Assembly (NCBI GenBank): GCA_900768735.1
Contig: CAAGDZ010000086.1
Location: forward strand, 1-7,035
Source of the DNA: Oscillospiraceae bacterium
GTDB taxonomy: Bacteria; Bacillota; Clostridia; Oscillospirales; Ruminococcaceae
Length of the DNA: 7,035 bases
Reading direction: 5' to 3'
In this document: positions 1-5,095 of the stretch, piece after piece
Position numbering within the stretch: the stretch's first letter is position 1
Layout of the letters: the number at the start of each line of letters is the position of its first letter
Notes under the pieces: model-generated
The model's input: the letters and a program-made list of their open reading frames with translations, nothing else
Told to the model about the DNA's origin: nothing
Database searches by the model: none
Position numbers and translations under genes: made by a program

Positions 1-69
1 AAAGCCGGTGCCGATGCCCGCACCCGCTCCGGCAAGAAAGCATACGATAATCTTAATAAGTATATCCAA
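1..69 (-). CDS. N-terminal fragment of a probable TauE/SafE-family membrane permease (cut by the window edge)
   Basis: Read leftward from a TTG start at 69, 23 codons remain open to the window edge and give LDILIKIIVCFLAGAGAGIG followed by TGF (first residue Met by initiation). A short hydrophobic first helix running into a Gly/Ala-rich GAGAGIGTGF stretch is typical of the first membrane segment of TauE/SafE (sulfite exporter-like) permeases, from memory of the family. An AAAGG ribosome site lies about 11 nt upstream of the TTG. The gene is divergent from the deaminase gene at 211. Only 23 residues are visible, so the family call is tentative; it could be another Gly-rich polytopic membrane protein. 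Confidence 0.42.
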   Translation of the reverse strand, partial: MDILIKIIVCFLAGAGAGIGTGF

Positions 70-136
70 ATTTATCAATTCCTTTTCAATTATAAAATTA
101 TTATCTCACTGAAATATAAAGTATTTATTAACGCGG

Positions 137-165
137 TTGACTTTGACGCGTTGAAATGGTATACT
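137..165 (+). promoter_or_regulatory. Sigma-A-type promoter of the deaminase gene
   Basis: TTGACT at 137-142, a 17-bp spacer and TATACT at 160-165, with a TG at 157-158 giving an extended -10. The start site would be near 172, leaving a leader of about 40 nt before the ATG at 211. This promoter overlaps the upstream in-frame TTG at 151, which argues against that codon being the start. ACGCGGTTGA at 131 and ACGCGTTGA at 147 form an imperfect direct repeat across the -35. Confidence 0.7.
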
Positions 166-189
166 GAAAAAAATCGTGATATTTTCAGT
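163..189. promoter_or_regulatory. Inverted repeat over the -10 and start site of the deaminase promoter
   Basis: ACTGAAAA at 163-170 and TTTTCAGT at 182-189 are perfect 8-bp inverted arms with an 11-nt spacer. The repeat begins inside the -10 element and ends just before the ribosome site region. It could be a repressor operator or a weak A/U-rich hairpin in the leader. No regulator gene in the window is obviously linked to it. Confidence 0.4.
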
Positions 190-210
190 CAAGGAAGGGC
201 GGTAATAAGA

Positions 211-603
211 ATGGATAAAGTATGGGATGAGCTTTATGCGGCGGCAAAGTCGGTGCAAAAAGGCAGAAAAATTTCCGATTATGTAGACGCGGGCGGAGTC
301 GCCGCAGCTGTTCTTTCCGCGTCCGGCAAAATCTACACGGGAGTGTGCATAGACACCTGCTCCACGCTCGGTATCTGCGCAGAGCGCAACGCGATTTTCA
401 ACATGATAACCTGCGGAGAAAGCGAGATAAAAAAGGTGCTTGCCATTATGCCAAACGGACAAACCGGAGCGCCCTGCGGCGCGTGCCGCGAGCTTATGGT
501 ACAGCTTATGCCGGAAGGCTACAAGGATATTGAGATATGCCTTGATTATGAAAAAGGCAAAACCGTGACTCTGGGGGAGATTACGCCGGAGTGGTGGATA
601 TAG
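211..603 (+). CDS. Cytidine deaminase-like zinc hydrolase
   Basis: A 130-residue protein, the usual size of the small zinc-dependent cytidine deaminase/blasticidin deaminase superfamily, which hydrolytically deaminates nucleosides in the cytosol. Visible motifs are C56-A57-E58 (first zinc ligand Cys and catalytic Glu) and P88-C89-G90-A91-C92 (the PCxxC zinc ligands). The ribose-binding Asn-x-Glu of classical CDAs is replaced by C46-I47-D48 in GVCIDTCSTLG, so the substrate may not be plain cytidine. ATG 211 is chosen because AAGGAAGGGCGG precedes it and a strong promoter covers the alternative upstream TTG (151). Only 46 nt separate it from the next gene, with no terminator, so the two are probably cotranscribed. 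The fold is secure; the substrate is not. Confidence 0.85.
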   Translation: MDKVWDELYAAAKSVQKGRKISDYVDAGGVAAAVLSASGKIYTGVCIDTCSTLGICAERNAIFNMITCGESEIKKVLAIMPNGQTGAPCGACRELMVQLMPEGYKDIEICLDYEKGKTVTLGEITPEWWI

Positions 604-649
604 GTGCAGGCTTAAATACGGTATGTCGGCGTATTGCGGAGGATAACAA

Positions 650-985
650 ATGGACGATTTATCGCAGATAATCCAGACAGTCATAGTAATTCTTATAGTA
701 GGCTCGTTTATCGCTTTTTTGTGCTTAGAATTATTTTATAAAGGAAGAAAAAAGCAGATAATAGTTATAAAGAAGCGTATAACAGAACATCAGGGGCTTA
801 ATACCAACCGTTCAAAAATCACATCGGTACCGCACTTTACCGTAGACTGTAAATATCCTCATTCCGACAAAATTAAAACCTTCGGCTGTCAGTCCGATAT
901 ATACAATGAACTCAAAAAGGGCAAAAAATATGTCATTATTGTAAAGCTAAATCAGATTATCAGGATATGCAGGGAAAAGGTTTAA
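650..985 (+). CDS. Small single-span membrane protein of unknown function
   Basis: 111 residues. A hydrophobic span at about residues 7-30 (IIQTVIVILIVGSFIAFLCL) is followed by a basic stretch KGRKK, which suggests the C-terminal part lies in the cytoplasm. The remainder alternates hydrophobic and polar residues like a small beta domain: HFTVDCKYP, DKIKTFGCQ, YVIIVKLNQIIRI. One membrane helix plus a short beta domain recalls DUF2500-like proteins, but this is only a resemblance in layout. A clear GGAGG at 638-642, 7 nt before the ATG, supports the start. A 6-bp inverted repeat (AATACG 615-620, CGTATT 630-635) precedes the ribosome site. It is probably cotranscribed with the deaminase-like gene. 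Confidence 0.72.
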   Translation: MDDLSQIIQTVIVILIVGSFIAFLCLELFYKGRKKQIIVIKKRITEHQGLNTNRSKITSVPHFTVDCKYPHSDKIKTFGCQSDIYNELKKGKKYVIIVKLNQIIRICREKV

Positions 986-1062
986 CGCAAAAGATAGGTA
1001 GAATTGGAACTTATTAAAATTCCTTTTCACCATATTACACAATTTCAGACAGCGAACAAGCA

Positions 1063-1095
1063 AAAAGGCATTACCGACCCTCGGCAATGCCTTTT
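1063..1095. terminator. Bidirectional intrinsic terminator between convergent genes
   Basis: The arms AAAAGGCATT (1063-1072) and AATGCCTTTT (1086-1095) pair perfectly. An A-C mismatch follows, then CCGA/TCGG with a CCC loop. A runs on one side and T runs on the other let it act on both strands. It sits between the rightward membrane-protein gene (stop at 985) and the leftward SDR gene (stop at 1135). Confidence 0.82.
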
Positions 1096-1134
1096 ACTAT
1101 GTAAAATTACATCGATGTTAATATTCCGCCTTGA

Positions 1135-1935
1135 TTACCAAGTACGAGAATTCATCTTCTTGAACTCGCCTACCGTAGGCGCGTGAGCGTTCAGACCGCC
1201 GTCAACGGTAACAACCTGACCCGTGAAGTATTCACTTTCATCGGACGCAAGATATACGCACATATTGGCAATATCAGCGGGAGCGCCGTAGCGGTTTACC
1301 ATGATGTTGTTAAGGAATACATCCTTGAGCGCCTGAGGTACATAAGCCTCGTTCTCGGGGGTAACGATAAGGCCGGGACGTACGCAGTTGCAGCGGATAT
1401 TGTCCTTGCCGTACTGGAGCGCGGTGGACTGTGTAAGCATATCTACTCCCGCCTTTGCACAAGCGTAAGCGGTAGAGCCGAGGTCGCCGCCGCAGGAAGC
1501 CATCGAACCTATGTTTATGATAGAGCCGCCGTTGTTTTCCTTCATATAAGGAAGTACGCACTTGATTGCGTAGAATGTACCGCGGATGTCGCTCTGGAAA
1601 ATGTTATCCCACATTTCAAGAGTAAGCTCGTCTACACGGCCGTCCTTTAAGCCTACGTTTGCGGCGTTGTTTACAAGTATGTCGATCTTGCCGTATTTCT
1701 TTACTGTGTCGGCAAGCAGAGCCTCTATAGTCTCGGTAGCGGTGATGTCCATGAAGTGATAGTATGCTTCTCCGCCCTCGGCAGTAATGCTGTCAACTAC
1801 AGCCTGTCCCTTTGCCTCACGGCGTCCGCAGATAACTACCTTTGCGCCTTCAGCAGCAAAAAGCTTTGCGATACCAACGCCTATTCCGCTGGTTGAACCT
1901 GTTACAATCGCAACCTTACCTTTTAATCTGTCCAT
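1135..1935 (-). CDS. Short-chain dehydrogenase/reductase (SDR), NADP(H)-type
   Basis: 266 residues, a full-length classical SDR that would oxidise or reduce a hydroxyl/carbonyl group using a nicotinamide cofactor in the cytosol. Visible: T12-G-S-T-S-G-I-G19 cofactor loop; G37-R38-R39 after the second strand, favouring NADP(H); D63-I; N89-N90-A91-A92; S144, Y157 and K161 of the catalytic set; R186-P187-G188. The fourth tetrad residue, normally Asn in a vNlxG motif, is D116 (SDIRG). The C-terminal part (PGLI, NRYGAPADIAN, then HAPTVGEF) resembles clostridial 7-alpha-hydroxysteroid dehydrogenase from memory, but the substrate cannot be assigned. AAGGAGG at 1945-1951 lies 9 nt before the ATG. It is monocistronic, with its own promoter and a convergent terminator. 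Confidence 0.93.
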   Translation of the reverse strand: MDRLKGKVAIVTGSTSGIGVGIAKLFAAEGAKVVICGRREAKGQAVVDSITAEGGEAYYHFMDITATETIEALLADTVKKYGKIDILVNNAANVGLKDGRVDELTLEMWDNIFQSDIRGTFYAIKCVLPYMKENNGGSIINIGSMASCGGDLGSTAYACAKAGVDMLTQSTALQYGKDNIRCNCVRPGLIVTPENEAYVPQALKDVFLNNIMVNRYGAPADIANMCVYLASDESEYFTGQVVTVDGGLNAHAPTVGEFKKMNSRTW

Positions 1936-2053
1936 TTTAAAAATCCTCCTTAAAAGAATATAAGTAATAGTATTAAAACCGTTTTGGGTAGTCGGGGCGA
2001 GAATGTTCTGCCTTGATATCCAAAAAGGATTTTATCATCATTTCGACAATAAT

Positions 2054-2082
2054 ATTATACACCATTACCGCGCAAATTTCAA
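2054..2082 (-). promoter_or_regulatory. Sigma-A-type promoter of the SDR gene
   Basis: On the minus strand, TTGAAA (2077-2082), a 17-bp spacer and TATAAT (2054-2059). The start site would be near 2047, giving a long leader of about 112 nt before the ATG at 1935. The leader holds only a weak ATCC-TTTTT-GGAT hairpin. The GCTAAT palindrome of the divergent tetR-type promoter is absent here, so the SDR gene is probably not under the same repressor. Confidence 0.68.
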
Positions 2083-2194
2083 GGAAAATCGTATATTTTG
2101 CACAAGATTTTGTTATTTTTTTATCATTCTGTTTGCAATATCTGGCGCTGTTGGCAGATATAATTCATAATTTGTAAAAAGCTTTCAAATCCTC

Positions 2195-2223
2195 TTGACA
2201 GCTAATCGAAATTAGCTTATAAT
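2195..2223 (+). promoter_or_regulatory. Perfect-consensus promoter of the TetR-flavoprotein operon
   Basis: TTGACA (2195-2200), exactly 17 bp, then TATAAT (2218-2223): both boxes match the sigma-A consensus. Such a strong promoter for a repressor gene makes sense if it is normally shut off, and two palindromes overlap it. Start site near 2230; the leader is about 30 nt with GAGGTG (2248-2253) 5 nt before the ATG. Confidence 0.88.
2200..2217. promoter_or_regulatory. Operator 1, palindrome in the promoter spacer
   Basis: AGCTAAT-CGAA-ATTAGCT: perfect 7-bp arms around 4 bp, filling the spacer between -35 and -10. Bound protein here would block RNA polymerase. It is the likely binding site of the TetR-type protein encoded just downstream. 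Confidence 0.72.
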
Positions 2224-2224
2224 A

Positions 2225-2244
2225 TAGCTAATCCTAATTAACTA
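2225..2244. promoter_or_regulatory. Operator 2, palindrome over the transcription start
   Basis: TAGCTAAT-CCTA-ATTAACTA: 8-bp arms with a single mismatch, the same GCTAAT-N4-ATTARC layout as operator 1. The centres are 26 bp apart. It covers the predicted start site. Two similar sites suggest binding of two dimers and tight autorepression. Confidence 0.68.
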
Positions 2245-2258
2245 AATGAGGTGTTGCT

Positions 2259-2882
2259 ATGAATACAAAGAAAAGAATACTTGACGAGGCTCTGACCCTG
2301 TTTTCTCAAAAAGGATATGCAAACGTCTATGTAGCGCAGATAGCCGATGCGGTGGGTATCAAGGCGCCGTCACTCTACAAGCACTACAAAAGCAAGCAGG
2401 AAATTTTTGCCGCTATTCTTGACGAGATGAAAAAGAGCTACGACAGCCGGGCGGCTTTGCTGAACATGAACGGAAGTGACGCGGCGGCAGACTCCGAGAT
2501 ATTCTCCGCAGTTTCCGAGGACGAGCTTGTAAAAATGGGCATGGGGTTGTTTATGTATTTTCTGCATGACGAATACGCGCAGAAATTCCGCAAGATGCTG
2601 ACCGTTGAGCAGTTTCGCGACCCCGAGCTTGCCGAGCTGTTTACAAAGCAGTATGCCGACGGCCCGCTGTCCTATCAGTCAGCGATGTTTGCCATGCTTT
2701 CCGCAAACGGAATACTGAAAGACTGCGACCCGAAGGTGACGGCGTTACAGTTTTACGCACCTATGTATATGCTGCTCACGATGTGCGACAGAGAGCCGGA
2801 GCGCGAGGCGGAGCTGACGGCACTTCTCGAACAGCACATCAGGCAGTTCAGCAAAATTTACGGCAAGGAGAAGCAGATATGA
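2259..2882 (+). CDS. TetR/AcrR-family transcriptional regulator
   Basis: 207 residues, normal TetR length. The N-terminal DNA-binding domain spans about residues 3-50: ILDEALTLFSQKGY, then the helix-turn-helix with V25-AQIADAVGIKAPSLYKHY and KSKQEIF at 44-50. The rest is an all-helical ligand/dimerisation domain without recognisable subfamily motifs, so the inducer is unknown. GAGGTG lies 5 nt before the ATG. Two palindromes in its own promoter point to autoregulation. Its stop overlaps the start of the flavoprotein gene (ATGA), so both are one transcript and translationally coupled. The partner suggests control of a redox or detoxification response to a small molecule that the flavoprotein acts on. 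Confidence 0.93.
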   Translation: MNTKKRILDEALTLFSQKGYANVYVAQIADAVGIKAPSLYKHYKSKQEIFAAILDEMKKSYDSRAALLNMNGSDAAADSEIFSAVSEDELVKMGMGLFMYFLHDEYAQKFRKMLTVEQFRDPELAELFTKQYADGPLSYQSAMFAMLSANGILKDCDPKVTALQFYAPMYMLLTMCDREPEREAELTALLEQHIRQFSKIYGKEKQI

Positions 2883-3574
2883 AAATCGTTTTAATTCACG
2901 GACAGAATCACAAGGGCAGCTCGTACCATATCGGGCGCATGATTGCCGATAAAATAAGCGGGGAAAAGGAGATAACCGAGTTTTTCCTGCCAAAAGCGCT
3001 GGAGCATTTCTGCAAGGGGTGTTACAGCTGTATCAATGACGAGAGCAGATGCCCGTTCTATGCCGAAAAGCGCGAAATCATGAGCGCGGTCGAGCAGGCA
3101 GACCTGCTGATTTTTACCACGCCTGCCTACTGCATGAGGGCGTCGGCACCGATGAAATCCTTTATCGACCTCACCTTTACATACTGGATGGTGCATAGGC
3201 CGAGAGGGTGTATGTTTGAAAAGCGGGCGGTTGTTGTGTCAACCGCGGCGGGCAGGGGAGCGGCTACGGCGGTAAAAGACGTCGCAACCGCGCTGAAATA
3301 CTGGGGCGTGCCGTCGATAGCCGAATACGGTATCAGCGTGCAGGCCATGAACTGGGCGATGGTGTCGGATAAGAACAAGGCGAAGATTGAAAACGATACA
3401 GCAAAAATCGTGAAGAAGCTGTCGGACAGCCGCAAGCCGAGAGTCGGCGTAAAGACGAAAATGCTGTTCGGCATGATGCGTATGATGCAGAAAAATGACT
3501 GGGGCTCGGGCGAAGCGGAAAAGGAATACTGGAGAGAAAGAGGATGGCTGGATAAGAAAAGGCCGTGGAGATAG
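2879..3574 (+). CDS. Flavodoxin-fold NAD(P)H-dependent oxidoreductase, possible iron-sulfur flavoprotein
   Basis: 231 residues. The N-terminus MKIVLIHGQNHKGSSYHIG is the first strand and phosphate-binding loop of FMN-binding NAD(P)H oxidoreductases. ADLLIFTTPAYCMRASAPMK (75-94) matches the second flavin-contact region, and VVSTAAGRG (119-127) the third. C45-x2-C48-x2-C51-x6-C58 fits the compact CX2CX2CX4-7C pattern of archaeal-type iron-sulfur flavoproteins (Isf), although similar cysteines also occur in cluster-free relatives. It probably transfers electrons from NAD(P)H to quinones, nitro compounds or another acceptor. ATG 2879 is chosen for AAGGAG at 2865-2870 (8 nt spacing) and the 4-bp overlap with the tetR stop. 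The C-terminal EYWRERGWLDKKRPW is typical of clostridial members. Confidence 0.88.
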   Translation: MKIVLIHGQNHKGSSYHIGRMIADKISGEKEITEFFLPKALEHFCKGCYSCINDESRCPFYAEKREIMSAVEQADLLIFTTPAYCMRASAPMKSFIDLTFTYWMVHRPRGCMFEKRAVVVSTAAGRGAATAVKDVATALKYWGVPSIAEYGISVQAMNWAMVSDKNKAKIENDTAKIVKKLSDSRKPRVGVKTKMLFGMMRMMQKNDWGSGEAEKEYWRERGWLDKKRPWR

Positions 3575-3582
3575 AATAAAAT

Positions 3583-3619
3583 AAAGCTGTCTGACTTCGC
3601 GTGAAGCAGACAGCTTTTT
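3583..3619 (+). terminator. Intrinsic terminator of the TetR-flavoprotein operon
   Basis: AAAGCTGTCTG (3583-3593) pairs perfectly with CAGACAGCTTT (3607-3617). One bulged A is followed by an inner CTTC/GAAG stem and a GCGT loop. A T5 tract (3615-3619) follows on the plus strand, with A-rich sequence on the other side. It begins 9 nt after the stop and lies between convergent genes, so it may also serve the leftward XRE gene. Confidence 0.9.
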
Positions 3620-3654
3620 GCAGCAAAAAGCAGAATAAATACCGTTATTTATAT

Positions 3655-4620
3655 TTACAAATCGCCTTTTGATGCTTTAGTATTATCAATTATAGCTCTG
3701 AAGCGTACCTTGTCATCGTCATTCAGATAGTAGCAGACATTATTCAACTCAAAGTCGGAAATTGATTTATGCGAATTGGCAAAAGCAAGTACGGCAAGGC
3801 TTTCGGAAGTTATGAAACACGCCAGAGCGCTTATCTGCCCGAAATTATCTGCTTTTTCGCAATTTATCTCGACCAGGCTGCTCAATGTCTGCTTGTCAAG
3901 AAAACAGGCTATATTGCATAATTGTGAAAAGCATTCAACCTTTTCGGCATTTGCAGCTGCCAAAGGACAAAGTACATCCTTTTCGGTGAAATATGCCATC
4001 CGACAGATTTGCGAAAAGCTTTCAGGCAGGTCTATATGCTCAGATACAAGCCTTGAAACAGCGGGCTTGCTCATCCGACAGGCAATCTCGCAAATCTGTT
4101 CAAAGCTGTTTATCTTTTCACTGTTGTCCAGCGCGACCTTATCAAAAACCTCCTGACTGATATATGAAGCTATAATGCACACCTGAGAAAAATCGCTTAC
4201 AAGACCGCTGTTTGCCATAGCCAGATTGCTGAGAACACTTTCTTCAAGATAAGGCGCAGAATCAATTATCTGTTCAAAGCTTTCCACGTTTATCCGGGAG
4301 GTTTCAACAGCTTCGGCTATTTCGCTTGGCTTCATTATCGAAATTATCTCAAGAAGGTCAGGCGTTTTTTTATGCTCTGACACGCTTCTGACCGCTCTGG
4401 ACTGTTTATCATTATCCAGTATGGAATCTATGCTGACATTATACAGCTGTGCAATCTTCACCAGATTTGAAATATCCGGCATCGTCTTTCCGCGTTCCCA
4501 ATAGCTGACTGCCTGAAAGCTTATTCCAAGGTGCTCGGCGACCTCCATTTGCGTCATATTGGCTTCTCTGCGGAATTTAGCAAGACGCTTTCCTGTAAGC
4601 TCCATATCAAACACAAGCAC
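3655..4620 (-). CDS. XRE-family DNA-binding protein with seven tandem 29-residue helical repeats
   Basis: 321 residues. Residues 7-61 are a Cro/C1-type helix-turn-helix: KRLAKFRREANMTQMEVAEH, LGISFQAVSYWERGKTMP, then NLVKIAQLYNVS. After a linker (about 66-87) the rest is repetitive. Phe anchors of an xF-x-QI-C motif fall at 115, 144, 173, 202, 231, 260 and 290, i.e. five exact 29-residue steps then one of 30. Each unit reads roughly sFsQICxIACF-lskesL-sxLaxaN, two short amphipathic helices, suggesting a curved alpha-solenoid. Most units carry Cys at fixed positions. I know no named family for the repeat part; a protein-interaction or sensing role is inferred. The start is GTG 4620: GGGAAAGG (4627-4634) lies 6 nt upstream, whereas ATG 4605 has no site. 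A folded leader precedes it. Confidence 0.87.
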   Translation of the reverse strand: MLVFDMELTGKRLAKFRREANMTQMEVAEHLGISFQAVSYWERGKTMPDISNLVKIAQLYNVSIDSILDNDKQSRAVRSVSEHKKTPDLLEIISIMKPSEIAEAVETSRINVESFEQIIDSAPYLEESVLSNLAMANSGLVSDFSQVCIIASYISQEVFDKVALDNSEKINSFEQICEIACRMSKPAVSRLVSEHIDLPESFSQICRMAYFTEKDVLCPLAAANAEKVECFSQLCNIACFLDKQTLSSLVEINCEKADNFGQISALACFITSESLAVLAFANSHKSISDFELNNVCYYLNDDDKVRFRAIIDNTKASKGDL

Positions 4621-4644
4621 GCACTACCTTTCCCGTAAAATGTT

Positions 4645-4715
4645 CTCAGACCTTGCAAAGCAAGAAACACGCGCAAGCGTGTTCAAAATCCGATACTTCG
4701 GATTTTACGTCTGAG
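4645..4715 (-). promoter_or_regulatory. Cloverleaf-like structured 5' leader of the XRE-repeat gene
   Basis: Four stems nest perfectly: a closing stem of 7 bp (4645-4651 with 4709-4715, CTCAGAC/GTCTGAG), an arm of 5 bp with AAA loop (4652-4664), an arm of 7 bp with 4-nt loop (4666-4683, AACACGC/GCGTGTT) and an arm of 9 bp with 4-nt loop (4685-4706). It lies between the extended -10 box at 4719 and the ribosome site at 4627-4634, so nearly all of it would be in the mRNA leader. It may act in transcript stability, attenuation or protein binding. It lacks the 7-nt anticodon and T loops of a tRNA. The structure is read by eye; the function is unknown. Confidence 0.6.
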
Positions 4716-4718
4716 GTT

Positions 4719-4746
4719 ATTATACCATATAATCAAGAAAAAGCAA
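4719..4746 (-). promoter_or_regulatory. Extended -10 promoter of the XRE-repeat gene
   Basis: On the minus strand, TGG-TATAAT (4719-4727) gives a full extended -10. A weak TTGCTT (4741-4746) at 16 bp could be the -35. The start site would be about 4712, at the edge of the folded leader, leaving roughly 90 nt of 5' UTR. Confidence 0.65.
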
Positions 4747-4783
4747 GATTTATTATCAAGAAAAACCCAACATTTCGCTTGAT
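4732..4783. promoter_or_regulatory. Three ATCAAG motifs at exact 23-bp steps near the XRE promoter
   Basis: ATCAAGAAAAA occurs at 4732-4742 and 4755-4765, and the reverse complement CTTGAT at 4778-4783 followed by a T run. Start-to-start spacing is 23 bp both times. The motifs overlap and flank the -35 region of the XRE-repeat gene, so they could be its autoregulatory operator or UP-like A tracts. Confidence 0.4.
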
Positions 4784-4787
4784 TTTT

Positions 4788-4826
4788 TTGACAGCCTGAG
4801 AAGCTACTTTTACAGTCCTTTAGCTT
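4788..4826. repeat. 39-bp direct repeat, copy 1
   Basis: Begins TTGACAGCCTGAGA and matches the copy at 5042-5080 at 34 of 39 positions by hand. Read on the minus strand, one frame gives TVKVASQAVKK, parallel to TVKAVSQAVNK in copy 2, but a TAA immediately precedes it, so it is not an intact gene here. It may be a relic of a gene end or a non-coding repeat. Confidence 0.7.
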
Positions 4827-4893
4827 GTAAAAAGAGTAATTTTTCTTATTTATTTTGATATTTTAAATTCATTCCCCCCTATCCCCTCTATCT

Positions 4894-4915
4894 CCCTTCC
4901 CCATTAGGGGAAGGG
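4894..4915. repeat. Perfect 9-bp hairpin CCCTTCCCC-ATTA-GGGGAAGGG
   Basis: The 9-bp arms at 4894-4902 and 4907-4915 surround an ATTA loop; one wobble and one further pair extend the stem. It is embedded in a pyrimidine-rich run from about 4873. No T tract follows on either strand, so it is not a typical terminator. It probably belongs to the same repeat block as the next element. Confidence 0.6.
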
Positions 4916-4924
4916 GGAAAAGTT

Positions 4925-5011
4925 CGGGGGCTACACTTGTCAGCGCTTTTTATGCGCCGCGTCCGTGCGGCGCTTGGGCGCTGACTATGCGGCATTCATG
5001 CCGCGCCCCTG
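4925..5011. repeat. Three-way-junction palindromic element
   Basis: The closing stem is CGGGGGC (4925-4931) with GCCCCTG (5005-5011), one G-T wobble. Arm 1 is GTCAGCGC (4939-4946) with GCGCTGAC (4978-4985), enclosing GCGCCGC/GCGGCGC (4954-4960/4967-4973) with a GTCCGT loop. Arm 2 is GCGGCAT/ATGCCGC (4989-4995/4998-5004). It is much more GC-rich than the AT-rich DNA beside it. No protein reading frame fits it convincingly. It could be a dispersed palindromic repeat of REP/BIME or MITE type, or a structured RNA. It lies downstream of the small gene ending at 5096. Confidence 0.6.
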
Positions 5012-5041
5012 CGATCCCCATTTTACTAAACAGTAGGTTTA

Positions 5042-5080
5042 TTGACAGCCTGAGAGACTGCTTTTACAGTCCCTTTGCTT
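5042..5080. repeat. 39-bp direct repeat, copy 2
   Basis: Second copy of the TTGACAGCCTGAGA repeat, 254 bp from copy 1. It lies just downstream (minus strand) of the stop of the small gene at 5096. In another frame it encodes TVKAVSQAVNKPTV before a stop. On the minus strand GGGACTG-TAAAAG-CAGTCTC can form a 7-pair hairpin, but copy 1 does not preserve it. Confidence 0.7.
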
Positions 5081-5095
5081 TTCGCAGAAAATTTC

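Noticed and set aside
106..684. 192-residue minus-strand open frame opposite the deaminase gene
   Set aside because: It lies antisense to a gene with clear zinc and catalytic motifs and crosses its promoter; composition looks like a shadow frame.
1004..1186. 60-residue plus-strand open frame after the membrane-protein gene
   Set aside because: It has no ribosome site, runs through the terminator hairpin at 1063-1095 and overlaps the 3' end of the SDR gene; its sequence shows no protein-like features.
1183..1650. 155-residue plus-strand frame opposite the SDR gene
   Set aside because: Antisense to a well-supported SDR coding region, with no ribosome site and no recognisable motif.
3776..4156. 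126-residue plus-strand frame within the XRE-repeat gene
   Set aside because: Its repetitive look is the mirror of the 29-residue repeats on the other strand.
4645..4715. tRNA or tRNA-like gene suggested by the cloverleaf shape
   Set aside because: Arms have 3-4 nt loops; there is no 7-nt anticodon loop, no GTTC T-loop sequence, no D-loop GG and no CCA-type end.
4732..4783. Possible short CRISPR-like array from the 23-bp periodic motif
   Set aside because: The repeated unit is only 6-11 bp, one copy is inverted, and there are no spacers of uniform length or cas genes.
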